64,000 bases of DNA from Scleroderma bovista (GCA_037178675.1 JAYMGJ010000221.1:62001-126000); one strand, 5' to 3'; positions 31,166-45,060 are shown, counted from the first letter of the stretch. Notes: generated by a model not told the origin, from the letters alone. Numbers and translations: made by a program.

Positions 31166-34100
31166 TCAAAAGCCACCGAAACCAGTCATGGCCTGTTCAA
31201 AGATGTCAAGTTATTGACTCGGAGCGGGAACAAACACTTACAGGCATCATACTCATGCCCATATTCATACCTGTTCCGTTGGGCATTGGAGGTGCTTGAC
31301 TAGGGTATCTAGAGTTGATTGTCAGAATACAGACGGCATTCGAGGGATGAATGCACTGACCCATTGCCCTGTGTGATGAGCAAGCGGTTAAGCCCTGGGT
31401 TAATGATGGGTTGTTCCGCCTCCTGTTCCTCCTTGGCAATTTCCTTCTTCGAGCGCTCTCTAACCTCCTTTTCAAGCGCAGCCAGCTGGTACATTCAGTC
31501 AGCCGCCGCCAGATCAAGAAGGGAATGGCAAGGTGTACTAACCCTTTCCCGCATCGTTCTTGATGCCTGAATCTTGTAGGGCATGTAAAAGTCATTGAGG
31601 CCATGTTGCCAAGATAACTCTTCGACAACGTCTGGCCGCATTAAGTCGAAGCAGACATATAACGTGGCTGCAAAGCACTCTTTGTTTCCAATGACAACAA
31701 AATATGAGAGTAGGTCTTCAGCAACCTCCGTTAAGGCGGAAGTAGCAGCCGTGATAATGGCATCCCTGTACAGTTTGTCTTGCTTGGAAAGAGATATCGA
31801 CTCTTCCCAGCGAGTATTTTTCTACACGAGACATGTAAATAAGTGGCGGAAGAAGTGAGAAAATGACATACTTTGTAAAGGTGAGCAGCAAGTCGCCTGA
31901 ACTCGAGAAGATCGTGCTTCTCCAGCCGCTGCGCCAGCGCGATATTGTTGAAGTTGTCGAAACTGTCGATTGAATCACGGAGAGTCTTGTAGTCTTCTTC
32001 TTCTATGAGAAGGTCGTTGTACGCGTCATTGACAGCTTCGATGTTCAGCTGTGAAACTCAGTTTTAGGGCAGGATGAAATCTCAGGATATCAAGACAACT
32101 GACATGTTGTACAGCGATGAGGTACGAGCGGATGAGGGGGATGTGGTCAATCTGCCGGAACATACGAACAACACGTGTGTGGTCAATACGGGAAATCATG
32201 ACGGATAATAGATCGGTCAAGAGCGTCGGTTGCTCTTGTAGGTAAAAGGTAAGGGCCTTGTAGTAGCTGAAATTATGGTGGTATCAGTCCATTGTCGGGT
32301 GGGTATTACCTGCAGAACGTACATTTCAACATTTGCGACACGGACGATTACATCCTTGAATTGGTTATGTTCCCAAGCATCTGCAGAGCGCTCAATCATG
32401 GCTAATGCAGCGTTGTCCTACAAAAAGAGCAATTAACCGCGTTCATTAAACCATGCAGACCACCTACAAATTCGTCATATTTGATGTACAAGAAGACTAA
32501 TTCTGGCCATAGGTGTGCCTTCTCCGTGGCTTTGATAACCTGATAAGGACCTCAGCCGCAAGTCTCATTGCATAAACGAAGTTCAAAATACCTTGGGGAT
32601 GTTAATCCTTGATACGAAGAGCTTCAAGTGTTCCATCACTAACATCCACACATGTAAGTAATAAGGAACTATTCACTATGCAGGTCACGTACATTTCCCT
32701 GGTCTATACTTGCTGTACAAAGCGGACAGCTCAGTGAAGATACCCATCTGGGGATCCAGGTAAGAAAACTCGCCAGCCTGGAGAAATGCAATAACTCACA
32801 TGAGCACGTTCCAAACTCAAAGCGGCCTCCAACAGTGCAAGGACTTCATCAAAGTGACCACGGCGTTCGTAGGATTGGAGAAGCGCCGGAAGCTCTTCCG
32901 CGTGGACGACGATGTTCAAACCGCAAATTTGCGCCTGGCAATATCGTCAGCGGGGACCCCATTATAATATAAAGAACATACCAGGCGAAACTCGGATTTC
33001 TCCATACAGGCAGCATGTACTTGCTTCCAAACTCTGATATCTAAGTCAGCAACGAGTAATGCCAGTTATTAGTCAAACCCACTGTGTGTTACCCGCCTTC
33101 CTAGCGCTTTCGACCGCAGCCTGGTTCTCGCCCAAATAGATCAACGTAGTAGCAAGACGAGCCCAGTTAGAGATACTGGTGAACAACAGTCTGGCCGCCT
33201 GATATAGCTCGTCCTCGAAGCATTTCTCTCCGACCTCCAGAATATCTGCTACATTGGTCATACCCAAGAAGTCCTCCATGTCATGGAGACGATCGGTTTT
33301 CGCGTAGGCATAAGCCAGTTCCGTATCAATCTTAGGCTCCCGAAGGTGTTTCCGAGCCATCTGTAAGAAGCGCACAAGGTCGTCATGTTTGCCAGCGTGA
33401 CTTGAAATTTCGATCACTTCAGCAAAATTCGAAGGGTCATCGGCCTTGATATACGAGTCTATACACAAACGATGGTGAGTACGAATTCTGGTACTGATCG
33501 ATCGATTATTAGCCTACCAATCGCATCTTTGACACGAAGCCCATCAAGTTGAGCCTTCCCAAGTCGGCTCCAAACGTCTGGCTTGTTGACCTTGGTGGCA
33601 TACTCCAACCCCCGATCAATGGATACCACGTGCTCGACCAAAACATTCATGGCCATTACGTGCTGGTCGTACTTCTTATAGATAGTGAATGCCTCCTCGA
33701 AGAGACCGTGGTCCGTAGCAATCTTGGCGATTTCACCAGAGTCGTAATTTTGAAGCTTATTGATATAGCCGACAACCTTGCCCTTATCGGCACGGATAGC
33801 AGTAAGAAGCAAGAGATTTTGCAAATTGCGATTGTCGCTGAAAGACGAGGGTTCGATGACGATCTTCTCCAGTAGTTCTATCAATTCAAGAGGTAAGTCA
33901 GCCGACAGGAAAGCCTTAACAGTGACTGAAACGTCATCCGGATCTGTGCACTCCGGCAGTGCAGTGGCGACGATCTAGAGGCAGGAGGGTTACTCTATCC
34001 CTACAAACAGACGGAACGGAAGTACTAACCTGGTCAATGAGGGATCTGCGGTGAATGTTGTCGGACACGAGGACCTGTGCCCAAAGCTCAGGCTGACGGC

Positions 34101-37100
34101 GCTTAATAAGATAGCGAGCTTGTTGCTTGAACATCGAATTCTCATTGGTGATAGCAATGAGCTCATCATCACAGAACCCTTTCGCATATGCAATATACGC
34201 AAGGTAAGGGTCCCGGGCCTCGCAGAACTTGCCGACAACAAGAGGCTCATACAGCTAGATATGAAATTATTTAACTTTTGCAGCCTCTCAGTTTGCGACA
34301 ACTCACATGGTTATCCTTCAAGAACGCCTCCGGGTTGTTGTTACTGTCAATGTAAATCTTGGCCAGAGCATTGTATACTGCAGGGTCTTGAGAGCCAGAC
34401 TGTACACGAGCTTCTAGCCATGGGAGGATAAGCTTCAAACGATTCCGCTGCTCGACCTCCGCAACGAGCTCGTCAATAGGGAAGTTACCGGTCACCGAGG
34501 CGAGTAAACTCTTGATAGTAGCTTCCTCGCAGTCCACATCGAGTAAACCACCGATAACCTGAGGTGTCCGGACCGAGTTGACACGTTGAACGTACACTTC
34601 AATGAACTTCGTAAGTCCGTTCTGGTACAGGTACAGCACGAGGTCATGAACAAAGTCGAAGCGATCGCAGACAATGATGAGGGGCAACTGGTCTTGAAGT
34701 TTCGCCTCCTTGAGGAAGTTCTTGACCTTCTCGGGGTTGTAGTAGTTACTTTCCCGGCAAATTCGCTCAACCTCGCGAATTTGTCCAGTACGCGATGCAG
34801 CCTGGATATACTTGAAGTGGACCTCAGGGTCCTCGGATAAGTTGACGATCGAACCAAGATAGTAGTAGAGACCCTCGAAGCTCTTGAAAGATTCAAACAT
34901 CTCGATCAATTTCACAGGTCCGAGAATGTCGGAGTACTTCGTCGCAATTTGAATTACGACTTGGAGATTCTGACGAATATTGACCCGAAGCATCTCGTAC
35001 ATGCAGGCCAGTGATTGTTCAGTTGTCAAGCGACTGAAGTAGTTGACCAACCACTGAAAAAAAAAAAAGTAAGATACACAGACACTTATGGCTAGAAGCG
35101 TGTATACCTCAGTGTCAATGCCACTTGCATGAACGATTGCACGCTTAATATCAGCAAGATCTTCATAATGCTCAAGTGCCTTGAGAGACGTTGTCAATCA
35201 TGAATAACAATATATTTACACTCGTTGCTTACCCTCTGCAATAGGCCAGCTTTCTCACAAAGATTCGCAATGCGAGGACGGTCGTAGTGGGTAAACATTT
35301 CGTTCCCAAGAATAGCATCGGCAACTTGAGGGGCATGAATCAAATTCATCTCAAGCAAGCGTGTTTGCAAGTGACTGTGCTCCGGTTTGTTGTCCTTGAG
35401 AGCATCCAGAAGAAAAGATGTGGCTGGTTGTATCATGTTTTGCGACATAAAGATATCGACGACCTGCATAAAATAAAAATAAATTATGCAAGTATGACTA
35501 CATACCACCTCGCACTTACACGTTCCACGTCAACCAGTGGTCCGGACTCATCATTCACGAGCTGTGTAGCAAACTCAGCACCCTTCTCCGGGTTCGTCCT
35601 CATGACGTGTTGCAATAACGAGATATAATCGGGACTATACCCAACTTTCTTGGAGTAAAGTACGATCTTCTCCGTTTGACCAGTTTCAGCAAAGCACGCA
35701 ATGGCTTTGTTTGGCACATTAGCCCTGAGGTAAACGCTCAGTGCCAAAGTCATGTCGTGCAATCGCACAATGTCGCCGAGTTCCTCGCTGCATGTGAGCT
35801 GCAGGTGTACACCATGGCACTACATGTCAGCAACATAGCCTTGCTACCCAACAGCTGACTTACCTTGTTCTCCTTAAGCCACTTCTCTAATAGCTGTTTG
35901 CGTCCTTGCTGTAGAACAGGTCGGGCAAGTTCCAGGGACTCGAAGTGGTTTAGTTCGCCCTTCTCAAGTAGTATACCGAAGTACTGTAAGATAGGAGACA
36001 AACCACCCGCTGCCGTTGGTGCTTGCTTAAAAGACTCGATGACTTGCGCGGTCCGCAGGATGCCCTGTGGACAGAAAACATTAGATGAATCTCATTACCA
36101 CACCAATGAAAGACGTACACGAGGGGAGTTGGCTGCGATCTTGGCAGCCTCACTGAATTGACCAGCGGCGAACAGTTGCTGGAACTGTTTCGCATAAAGG
36201 TCATCAGCACCTGGAAGGTGGGCACGACTAGCGAGCTTGAAGGCGAGTTCGGTGTTGTTAAGGGTGCCTAGGATGTATGGAATAATTGTCTGCTCGTCTA
36301 TACTGACAGACAGAACTTGACCCTTTTTGTTCACACCGATAATGCCGTGAGTAGCTTCGTGCTCTGCGGTGACGAAGATGGTCTCCCCGGATATACGATT
36401 CATGTACACGCAAGCACCCGACTCGAGGTCATATAAGTGGATGAAACCGTACTTGGTGACTAAGAATATAATTCCGTGCTTCTTTGACACTTGAATGGCC
36501 ACAGGGAAGTCGTTTGTCGCTTCGGCAGGGAAGTATACGTCAACAGCCTTCTTGACAAAGGGTGGATCAGGTGCGGTGTGATCAATTTCCACCACATGAA
36601 GCTAAAACACAAGTCAGCCAAACACGAAGGCCTTGAATGCAGCTGGCATGCCTTTGCGCCAGTAGCGGTTCGCACCGCGAAGGTGAAGAGTTTGGTCACA
36701 TGCTGGTGACCATCGAGATTGAGCTCTGCGAATGAGGCCGCATGACCCTCAATAGGCTGGCTGACACCCCGATCCCTACTGTACAGTTGCATAGCACCCT
36801 TGACCTTGAATGCGGATGGATTGGTCGTATTTCCGGTAATCCCGATCAGAACCAGCCACTTCTCGTCAGGTGTGGCTCGATAGTTAATGATTTGAGCCCC
36901 TGTGAGAGTTGCATGACGGTCGAAGACCTTTTGCGGGGGAGATGTCTGGTCGGTGACCGTCCAATGGTAGACTGACGACTCTGTAACCATTCCAATAATC
37001 GACTCGGATATCCACTTCCAGAAAACAACGTCTTCGTTATTAATGTGTGACTTGACCTTCTGCTTAGTTTCGATGTTGAAAATCTGAAGCGTTCGACCGG

Positions 37101-37532
37101 CTTTAACGTCATGGGTGAGTATAGGATCAAAAACAGAGGGAACCTTGCTCACCCTTTAACGCGAGGATTTTCTTGGAAGGATGCATTATGGCCGAATCTG
37201 CACTGATAGGGCGTCTTAAGACATTGTTGGCATCCGCAAGGTCGATAATAACCACTTGATTTTGTCCGTTGACAGATTCGCGTACACATATGAAGTGGTC
37301 CGATTCTAAGGTCAGAGTCTACACGAGACTAGTAAGAGAAGTGGCCAGAAAGAGTAGAGGGCTTCAACTTGCCTAGGAAGTCCCGACGCACAAGACCGGT
37401 TAGAAGACATTGAGCGTGGAGGTCAGAAGAGAGAGGTACGCGTACCTGGAACGAAATTGAAGCTGGCTGAACACCGAGGCTTGAGAGCTGCAAATGTTCG
37501 CAGAAAGAGATTGGTTTGGATGTGTCCGCCAT
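31166..37532 (-). CDS. CHC1: Clathrin heavy chain
   Basis: Roughly two dozen exons on the minus strand run from the ATG at 37532 ([16 protein letters not shown]) to the stop at 31166; each exon reads as clathrin heavy chain. The N-terminal beta-propeller is recognisable from [21 protein letters not shown] and [16 protein letters not shown]. The linker and seven heavy-chain repeats follow, with for example [59 protein letters not shown] and [18 protein letters not shown]. The C-terminus is the trimerisation/uncoating tail with Pro/Met-rich end (MNMGMSMM, then MTGFGGF). Expected length is near 1,680 residues. It forms the triskelion of coated vesicles at the plasma membrane, trans-Golgi and endosomes. 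Individual exon borders were not all fixed. Confidence 0.95.
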
Positions 37533-37727
37533 GGCAGAGAAGTCGTCAACACCAGACACCGCGAAGTAGATAGACAAGAGGCAATGGGCGTTGGGTTAGC
37601 AAGTACCGAGAAAAGTTTACTGGTGTTTACGGTCTCACGCTTCACAACTCCAAGTTTCAAGTCGGTCTGACGTGTAACATTGTAACAATAACTGTGGTGA
37701 TACGGACATAGCTGTATGACTACTACT

Positions 37728-38853
37728 CTATTCCTCCGCGAGGGCAAGTGCTTGTTCCAAGTCCTCCTCCTGCTGGAGGGTCGTTTGTGGAGGTGGATTA
37801 CCGTAACGCAAACGCTGGAAAACGATCACTGTTATACATGAGGAGGTTAGAAACTCAGAACATGCAATGGGAACTCACTGAAGTCGACCGACAACTGGAA
37901 TATTGCGCAGACTTTGAATTGCAAGGGTGATCCCTGTAAGAAGAAGTAAATGGTTCTTTTGGAAATTAAGTGAATGACGAAAGGTGCTGGACGGGAACGA
38001 TACCTACTTGAACGAATCCCCACCCACCCACCCGATCAATGTGGAAGCACGGAAGCCATAGAGCGATTTCTGTTTGTAATTGCTGGGCAATGCCGAAGTA
38101 AGCTAATGAAGCCGTGGATAACAGTTCATGTCACGAACCTAATAAGTTGTGGGATCGGTAGCGTGCTTTCCATCCCCAATGCAATAAATCCCACCATGGA
38201 GATATAGAGGTCAGACCGTCCGAAAATTAAGTACAGTATCGCTGAGCAGAGGCTAAATAGACTTTGAACCGACAATGATACGGGAATACAATGACTACTC
38301 ACATGAATCCTGCCAGAAATTCTATGTATTGAGTGTACAGAGGCCATTTCCAGAATTCAAGTAATCTCCCCGACTGCCCATAAGCCTCAGGACCGACATG
38401 AGGTCGATATCGGATGCAAATGTAAAGCAACGCAAGCTTTCGTGATCGCGGCACAAGTCACTGTCATCAATGGCATGATATATGGATTACAAAGGCATGA
38501 CGCACCTGCGCAAGGATCATGAGAAGTGATTGGACCAGCAGGGGATACTCAAAACGTGTGCCCAGCCAAAAGAAACATCGTGTGATGTTGGCGAGCAACC
38601 TGCGAGGACATGTAGTATTGAACGGGTTTCGGACAAAATCTGGCTCACAAAATTGCACATACATCACGAGAAAACCCTGTGGAATCCCTAGTCACGAACA
38701 GAAGTAAACGAGCTGTCAGTGGCTGCGAGCGGTGAAGTCGAGTGGAGGGGCGCACTTTTTCTTCACGATAGACACCGCCTGGTCAGCGTAGACTAAGGGT
38801 GGCCCAATGGCCATCCCGATAGACGATGCTACGGAAATCCACGAGGGAAGCAT
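37728..38853 (-). CDS. PQ-loop repeat membrane protein (SLC66A2/Any1-like)
   Basis: Eight exons (38756-38853, 38649-38687, 38506-38599, 38303-38436, 38139-38252, 38008-38082, 37879-37955, 37728-37828) join in phase to 243 residues from the start MLPSWISVASSIGMAIGPPL. Two PQ-loops are visible: IGPPLVYADQAVSIVKKK and LPIPQLISNYKQKSLYGF. There are about seven hydrophobic segments and a cytosolic acidic tail (LQQEEDLEQALALAEE). Relatives include yeast Any1 and human SLC66A2, linked to phospholipid asymmetry and endosome-Golgi traffic; transport substrate is unproven. An upstream in-frame ATG at 38907 would add 18 residues. The stop is only 195 bp upstream of the CHC1 start codon, so the clathrin promoter is short. 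Confidence 0.9.
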
Positions 38854-39025
38854 TATGTATAGGGTACGTTGTATTCGAAACAAGTCGCTGCGGATATGGC
38901 AGGCCATTTATCACATGACCCGAGATTAATTCACTTACCAGATCGAAGACTTTTGTCCTCGCTCATACTACTCCCACTAGGTCGAGCAACTTAAAGCATG
39001 TGGGCACAATCTTCGTTGCATCATA

Positions 39026-39309
39026 CTACAGTATGTGGAACATTATGCATTTGAACCGTCCTGCAGGGTCGTCGGACAACTCGAAAAGCCAAAATTCCTC
39101 CAAGTCTACCTGAGACATCACTGGTGGAAGTTTTCTCAGGTATGCCAGCATGGTCTTCTGAGCATCAGTATAACGGGAATTGCATACATGCACCCTCACC
39201 CTGCCGCAGAGGATATATTATATTGTCGCCATGACCATCGTCGATAAGTTAACACGCTCATCAACAACGTTTCTTCTGCTGCAGCAACCTCGAGTCTCGC
39301 AATGCCCAT
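39026..39309 (-). CDS. Possible small hypothetical protein (76 residues)
   Basis: Two exons (39254-39309 and 39026-39200, intron 53 bp, GTTAAC...GGCAG) give a 76-residue frame starting MGIARLEVAAAEETLLM and continuing YTDAQKTMLAYLRKLPPVM and LEEFWLFELSDDP. The sequence is protein-like in composition, but no family is recognised. The start may not be the true one: further protein-like frame lies upstream without a convincing splice. It could also be a decayed gene end. Confidence 0.35.
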
Positions 39310-40668
39310 AGTGACTGCAGCAGCTACCAGGTAACCTGTTCAACAGCTGTCCTGGCAAATTTATATCCCTCGGTCGTCCAAGATGTCCTGGACACGATCA
39401 AGTTGTTCACGCGCCCAGACATCCACTCGCTACTGCTCCCTGGTCCCAGTCACTCACCACTGATCAGACTCGCTTGTTCGCAGCGATTTGCAACACCCCA
39501 TTTTGCGCAAGGCGGGCAACTCGCTTCCTCGATTAACTTGGATGGCACATATGCACCCTTGTCCATGTGTGGTGGCGTATATGGTTACTTCGCCTCTGTA
39601 CCAGATGCCCACATTTATTGTGCATGTGCGACATGAGTAGAAGGTGCAGGACGACGGAGTACGTGTGTCGTGCTGCATCAGAGGGCATGTAAACGATATG
39701 AAGAGCTAGCCGTAAGTCGCACATCCAGATGATTGGGTGTGTCTTCCATTTCGCTGCTTCCCCATCCTTGCACCCTACCAGTGTCCATCGAAATAGCGAG
39801 CGCGTGCAAGGGATGCGTTGCAATCGTGGATGATTCTAAAGAAAACTCATGTAGAGCTTATTTCCCTGGTATGCACTCCTGTGCTTTAGGGAAAGGAGAT
39901 CCTCACATAGGAATAATCTTTGCAGGCATGAAGTGCTTTCCACTCAATTTGGCCTGACTACTGTGCGACCCCACGTTTTCTTTTATTCGCGGAATTGCTC
40001 AATCACGAAGCTCCGCTCACTGTTCCCCGTAGGCCCGTGAATTTGGTTTCGCCAATGCTAAACTCAGCTTGGTCTGTTTAAACTCGAGGCAGTGAACATT
40101 GCAAATGTGCAGCCCTCGGCCCAGGTCCGCTCGATTCCCCTCTTTTCATGGCTACTTTATTGTTTTATGCATACGTATGGCGTCACCCTGCATCCTGGAT
40201 GCTACTGGATTGGATTTCTTATCGCTTTATGATATCAGGGCTCACCAGTCCTTGATGGTTCGATCCAATTAACTTGATCATTCCACGGACAATGCCGAAC
40301 TGCAACGTTCGACGATGAGATCTTGGTTTGTTGCAGGCAGGCCAACTGCTTATCTCTGGGAGGTGAAATGTTCCTTCGACGCAGTCTTCTTTTCTTTCAT
40401 AGATGGATCGTCTTGGCCATCGTCTGTAATTAGAATGTTCTGCAGACACTGTGACCTCACCCTTAACTTGTAACTAATTTTAGGGACCCCTCGTGAGGGC
40501 AGGGTGTGTGTTTACCGCGGCTGTCCATTGCATAAAGCCTTGGGCCGTCGTCGTGGTAGTCGCATCAAAAGCCCCTCCAACTTAAGCCTTCGGACAAGTT
40601 CCTTCACTACGGGACATTAGTTTCATTGTGTCTTTGCTTCCGTCTGACCCACAACAACCTCCGTCGAC
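39310..40668. other. Intergenic, promoter side of the 40.7-kb regulator
   Basis: About 1.36 kb without a supported gene. It contains the upstream region of the plus-strand Zn2Cys6 regulator. Open frames on both strands are short and unrecognised. Confidence 0.4.
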
Positions 40669-42107
40669 ATGGCATCGCCACAATTCCAGGAACCTGTCCT
40701 GCACACGAACAGCAGCCTCGAAAACGACTGGACCGTCGGCAACACGGACAACTTTTCAACGTATTATGACCCAGACTCGTTTCTGTTCCCTGCAAACGCT
40801 GGCGCCTCTTATGACCACTACCCCGAGCATAGTTGCGTGTGGCCGAACACCGACATCTTGTATCCGAATCATCACTCAGATAACTTTGCTTATTCATCGT
40901 ATTATTCCCCCATACAGTCCTTTGACCCGATATTTTCTGTAAGCGTTTTCCTCCTGTTGCGTTGCAGCTGAGTGTCATACCGTCGCCGAGCAGGCCGAAC
41001 ACACTATCCACCAAAAGAACGATCTCGATGCACCGATACTAGCGCAATCACACTTGTCCAGCTCGCTCATTCCTAGTCATCCCCAACCGACGTTAAAGAG
41101 CAGCTGCCCGCGCCAGGGTACCTTCCCTTCGTATGACCAACACCGATCGAGTATCGCACTCGCAAGTGACACCTACCCTTCGCAAGCCTCCTCGTCAAAC
41201 AATGTGCATTCCAGCACGAAACACGAGAACTCCCTGGGTTACGTCCCGACCTCACACTTTCAGTCCAGTGTTAGCCGGCACACACGCCCTCAGTCCAAAA
41301 AGCGCTCTTTCGAAGCGATAGACTTAAAGGTTCAGGCACTTATTTCAAGTGGCAGACCTTGATCTAATGATCGAAACTTTATGCAGGAAGAGGATGGCGC
41401 CCATTTGGCTTCGTCCACAACGAATGATCCATGCTGCCTCGCTCAGCCCCACATGATAGTGCCGTCTCAGGGTGGTGTAGCTCCTCTGAGAATGCCGTAC
41501 CATGGCGACCACTCTATTACCTCTTTGCACCGCATATCCCACCATCATGAGCGTAATTCGCTCTTGCTCCGTCCGGACGACAGATCATCCGTGCCCAAAC
41601 AGTTTAGCAACAAACGATTCCATCGTCCCACTGAGGAACTGATTCGGCAAGAATCCGGGATCAGAGCCATTCCCCCTACTCATGCGACGTGGCAAAACCC
41701 TGATAATCCGCTTTTGAAATCTACAAAGAAGGGCGGCGAGCAAAAGAAGCAGGCTCTAGCATGCCTATTTTGCCGAGAGCGGAAGATCGCGTGTGGCAGG
41801 CCGCCAGCTAACAACCCTGACCAAACTTGCAAGTAAGTTCTTTTACTCCTCGCTGGAGATGATGCACATATTTATTACGTATCCCAGCCAATGTTCACGC
41901 CGTCGTATCAAATGCGAGTACCCGACAGAGTCCCGTCGCGGGCAACATAAGCGCCGAAGAAAAACACTCGAAGGCGAGGCCACCAGCCAAACAACGCAAA
42001 CTCAAAGCTCGACACGAAGCAGCTCTGCATCGTCAAGCGTCGCCTCCACAACCAATAGTATCTCCGCATCTTCTCCACCCAATGTCGTTCCTTCCGCTTC
42101 GGCATAG
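40669..42107 (+). CDS. Regulator with C-terminal Zn2Cys6 cluster
   Basis: Four exons (40669-40938, 40973-41329, 41387-41832, 41888-42107) give 430 residues. Most of the protein is Ser/Tyr/His-rich and probably disordered (an activation-type region). The DNA-binding cluster lies near the C-terminus: ACLFCRERKIACGRPPANN, then QTCNQCSRRRIKCEYP. This is C-x2-C-x6-C-x11-C-x2-C-x6-C, followed by a basic stretch (RRGQHKRRRK) and a Ser-rich tail. Such C-terminally placed clusters occur in basidiomycete regulators; some are tied to fruiting, but no specific role is assigned here. The first intron is only 34 nt if the frame is kept, using the second AG of GCAGCTGAG, so that junction needs transcript data. 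Confidence 0.85.
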
Positions 42108-42942
42108 AATCTTGGGGGCTGTCAAAAATCCCTTGTATTTTTCTGTTCATCTGGTATTGTTTGCATTCAGGTAATCTCCGTCCTCGGCACCAGCACCGTT
42201 GTTTTCGTTCAAGCAAACGTCGAACGATATACCGTATGTATACCTTACGATCGTAATTCATAAACTACAGCATTTTTATCCATCCTTAAGTATCTATATA
42301 TCCCTTCACTCTACTAGCTAGCTGGTTGTGACATAGACGGGTTTCTACGTTTTGGGTTTTGCTGGGTTGTATATACTTAGTGTCGCCAGGGACTTAATAC
42401 ATGCGCATCCTCTACGTATGTAGAGGTGCCCAATGACGGCACAGACTATGTATGTGACTGCCAGGAATGTCGCACTGTATGGTGGATGTGGATCAAGATC
42501 AAGAATACCGAGCATCTTCAACCAGCGCCCATTCAAGTCGCTTCGACTTCGAAATCAACGAGTAGCGCCCGATGATCTGCGCTTTGATCGAGTCAGGATC
42601 AGCCCTCGACGTTAGCCTGCAGGGGACGTACAACAGGCAGAGTTGGAGCTTTCCACACCAACCGCCACCCCCTAAGTTTAATGCGGTACAACTCCTACCC
42701 ACTAGGCCGCACCATCATGAAGCACAACTCGCATGCCAATAGCCACGAACACACCTCTATCTCATATTGGCAGACAGTTTACCCCACAATAGATTAGAAG
42801 CTCCAGCGCGCTAATCAATCAGAATCAATACAAAAGGTTGAGGTGTTGTTATTGGAAGAGAAAAAATATCCAAAGTCAATACACATCTCCGCACCACTAG
42901 AACCCTACTCCAAGGAACTGGCTCACACCATGAGGCACAATT
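42108..42942. other. Intergenic, convergent gene ends
   Basis: 835 bp between the stops of the Zn2Cys6 regulator (plus) and the sorting nexin (minus). Minus-strand GGCCTAGTGG near 42700 matches a tRNA/SINE box A, but there is no box B or cloverleaf. No gene called. Confidence 0.4.
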
Positions 42943-45060
42943 CATCTCCCATTGACCGTTGCAGAAGAATCTCTTCGAGCATTCGATGAACCTGCCACGC
43001 CCTTTCCACTCGGTGTGGCTGGCAGGCTGTTAGGGTGGTCAGGAATTTTCTCGATTTCTCTTTTGGCTGCCTGCCACGTTTCCAGGTTCTAGCCGGGTAT
43101 TCATATAAGCACGCAGTCAAACGCACGAACAAAGTAAGGAAACATGCATACCTTCTTACACCAATCTCTGTGGCTTCTCGCCATGCTAATCGTCATTTCT
43201 CTTAAATCAGCAACTTTCTGACGCTGGAAGCGATCAAGGTCCGCCTGGATGGTCGAACTAGAATACTTCAGGTCTTGCGCCGCTAGGTGAAGGGCATCCT
43301 CCAGCTTCGCCGCTGTTTTAATAACGTACTATCAAACAGATTGAATGAACCCACCTGGGATATGTTTTCACGTGTTTTACCGATACCATTGCGTCTGGCG
43401 GTTTCAGGGTCAACGTCCATCATACCATGCAGCGTATAGCTCAACGCGTTGAGGAAACCCATCCCAGGTGCACGTTTCTTGTAGGGATTAGGTCCGGGAT
43501 GTGGTGGCAGATAAGCAGATGCTGGTTCTTCTGGACCCTCATTCTCTTCCTGCCCTCCTGGGCGAGGTTGGAGCCCGTTGACCCGTCCGCGTGCTAAGGC
43601 CTCGTCAAGCCTCTTTGCCTCCCGTTCACTCTTCTCGTATTCCTCAAGGAGATCTCGCTTGTTGTCCAGCGAGTCTTGCGTCATTTCATATTGAACGTGC
43701 TTCTGGTGTCGATATGCCAGGAGCTTCTTAATTATGGAGGCAAACTGTGTGTACTCATGTAGTGGTTCTGCCCAGTTCTGTTCAAGTTCCTGGACCTAGA
43801 AATGGCAACAGTGAGTATTGATCATTCGAGAGATGCTGTTGAAGAATGGCACCAATCTCGTCGTCGACATGTATGTAGCATCAGCTGCCTGTCCTGTCTT
43901 CTCGATAGCAGAAGCAAGGGCTCCGCTTTCATTCAAACTGAAGCCATTGAGCGCTGCTCCCAGATCGGAATAGTCTTGCGCACTCTCTGCGCGGTCATGC
44001 TATCAGGTACAATACGCTCTTACCACGGTTGCAACCACATACCTGACCACCGCTTAAGCGACCGGCGAGAAACCTTTTCCATGGGTCCACTGAGGTGGCT
44101 TAAAAATTTGTTTGTAAAGCTCTCAGAGTCTATGAACCGCTGATCCGGTTGTCGCAATGGGTGGGTCGCCGATGGATTCGGCAGTGCCTCATAGGCAGGT
44201 GATGCGTTCTGATCAGTCGGGTTGTGTGAAGGCGCCTTCAAAACATTCTTTGGTAGGAGCGACAAGGGCGGAGAATGTAGGACCTCAGTCTAACGCGTTC
44301 ATGTGAGCTGCTAGAGGGAGGGTACAGCTCACAAGTAAACGCACCCATGATACTTCACCATCTAAAAAGCGGTGGAAGACGTGTTCGTTCGACAATATGG
44401 GATGGCGTGCAATGCGATTGAGAAATGTTTGCAACATGCGTTTACGTCTCGCAATCATTCCAGCATCCTCCTTTGCTTTTGCTGGCTTGGTAGCATAGTC
44501 GCTGATGCTCTGCTTTGAAGGAATGGGCGGGATGATGATGGTTGGGTAAAGCTTGACGAGACTGGATCGCAGCGATTCGAACTCGGAATAACGATGTCTA
44601 GCTTCCGCGGTCTGCCGGCGTACATCATTAGCGGGCACTCGAACTATCCAGCACCCTCGAACGCTCACCCCTGCATGAATCACATACGTTATATAGGGCG
44701 TGGCAGAGTTTACTGTGGTCTTCTGTGCATCGGTTATCTTATCGTTTACGTTCATTAGCCAACCAGCCACACAAGAAGGTCCGAGCCACATACTACGATT
44801 TCGACGTCGTCTCCGGAGTGTAACCACCTGTCCCTAATGCAACAAAAGTCGCTCTTGTCCATCGTCTGCGGCTGCTTGCTGGTACCAGAGGATGGGAATG
44901 GCGTGCTTTGGTGGCCGAAGGTGGGTGAGAGCTGTCGTACTGCTGTCTGGGATGGCGGCGAGGCGGGAGCAGATATATCCACTTTCGACGTCGACGACGT
45001 TTCCGAGGATATGCGATCGACGTCATTTTCGAAAGGATTGTCGTCCTCGAAGGCTTCCAT
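42943..45060 (-). CDS. PX-BAR sorting nexin, Snx41/Atg20-like
   Basis: A multi-exon minus-strand gene from the ATG at 45060 (MEAFEDDNPFENDVDRI) to the stop at 42943. After a Ser/Pro-rich leader comes a PX domain: YITYVIHAG, HRYSEFESLRSSLVKLYP, and IPPIPSKQS, with the Arg of the PI3P pocket in HRYSEF. It ends with FLNRIARHPILSNEHVFHRFLDG. The C-terminal half is helical and BAR-like: FASIIKKLLAYRHQKHVQYE, LLEEYEKSEREAKRLDEAL, LDRFQRQKVADLREMTIS and NLETWQAAKREIEKIPDHP. This order fits fungal Snx41/Atg20 proteins, which bind PI3P on endosomes for cargo recycling and selective autophagy. Which of the two paralogue types it is cannot be settled here. Exon borders in the middle (43.8-44.3 kb) are approximate. 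Confidence 0.88.

Noticed and set aside
42650..42720. tRNA or tRNA-derived SINE on the minus strand
   Set aside because: GGCCTAGTGG matches box A, but the GGTTCGANNC box B and a cloverleaf are absent, and no poly-A or second copy is visible.
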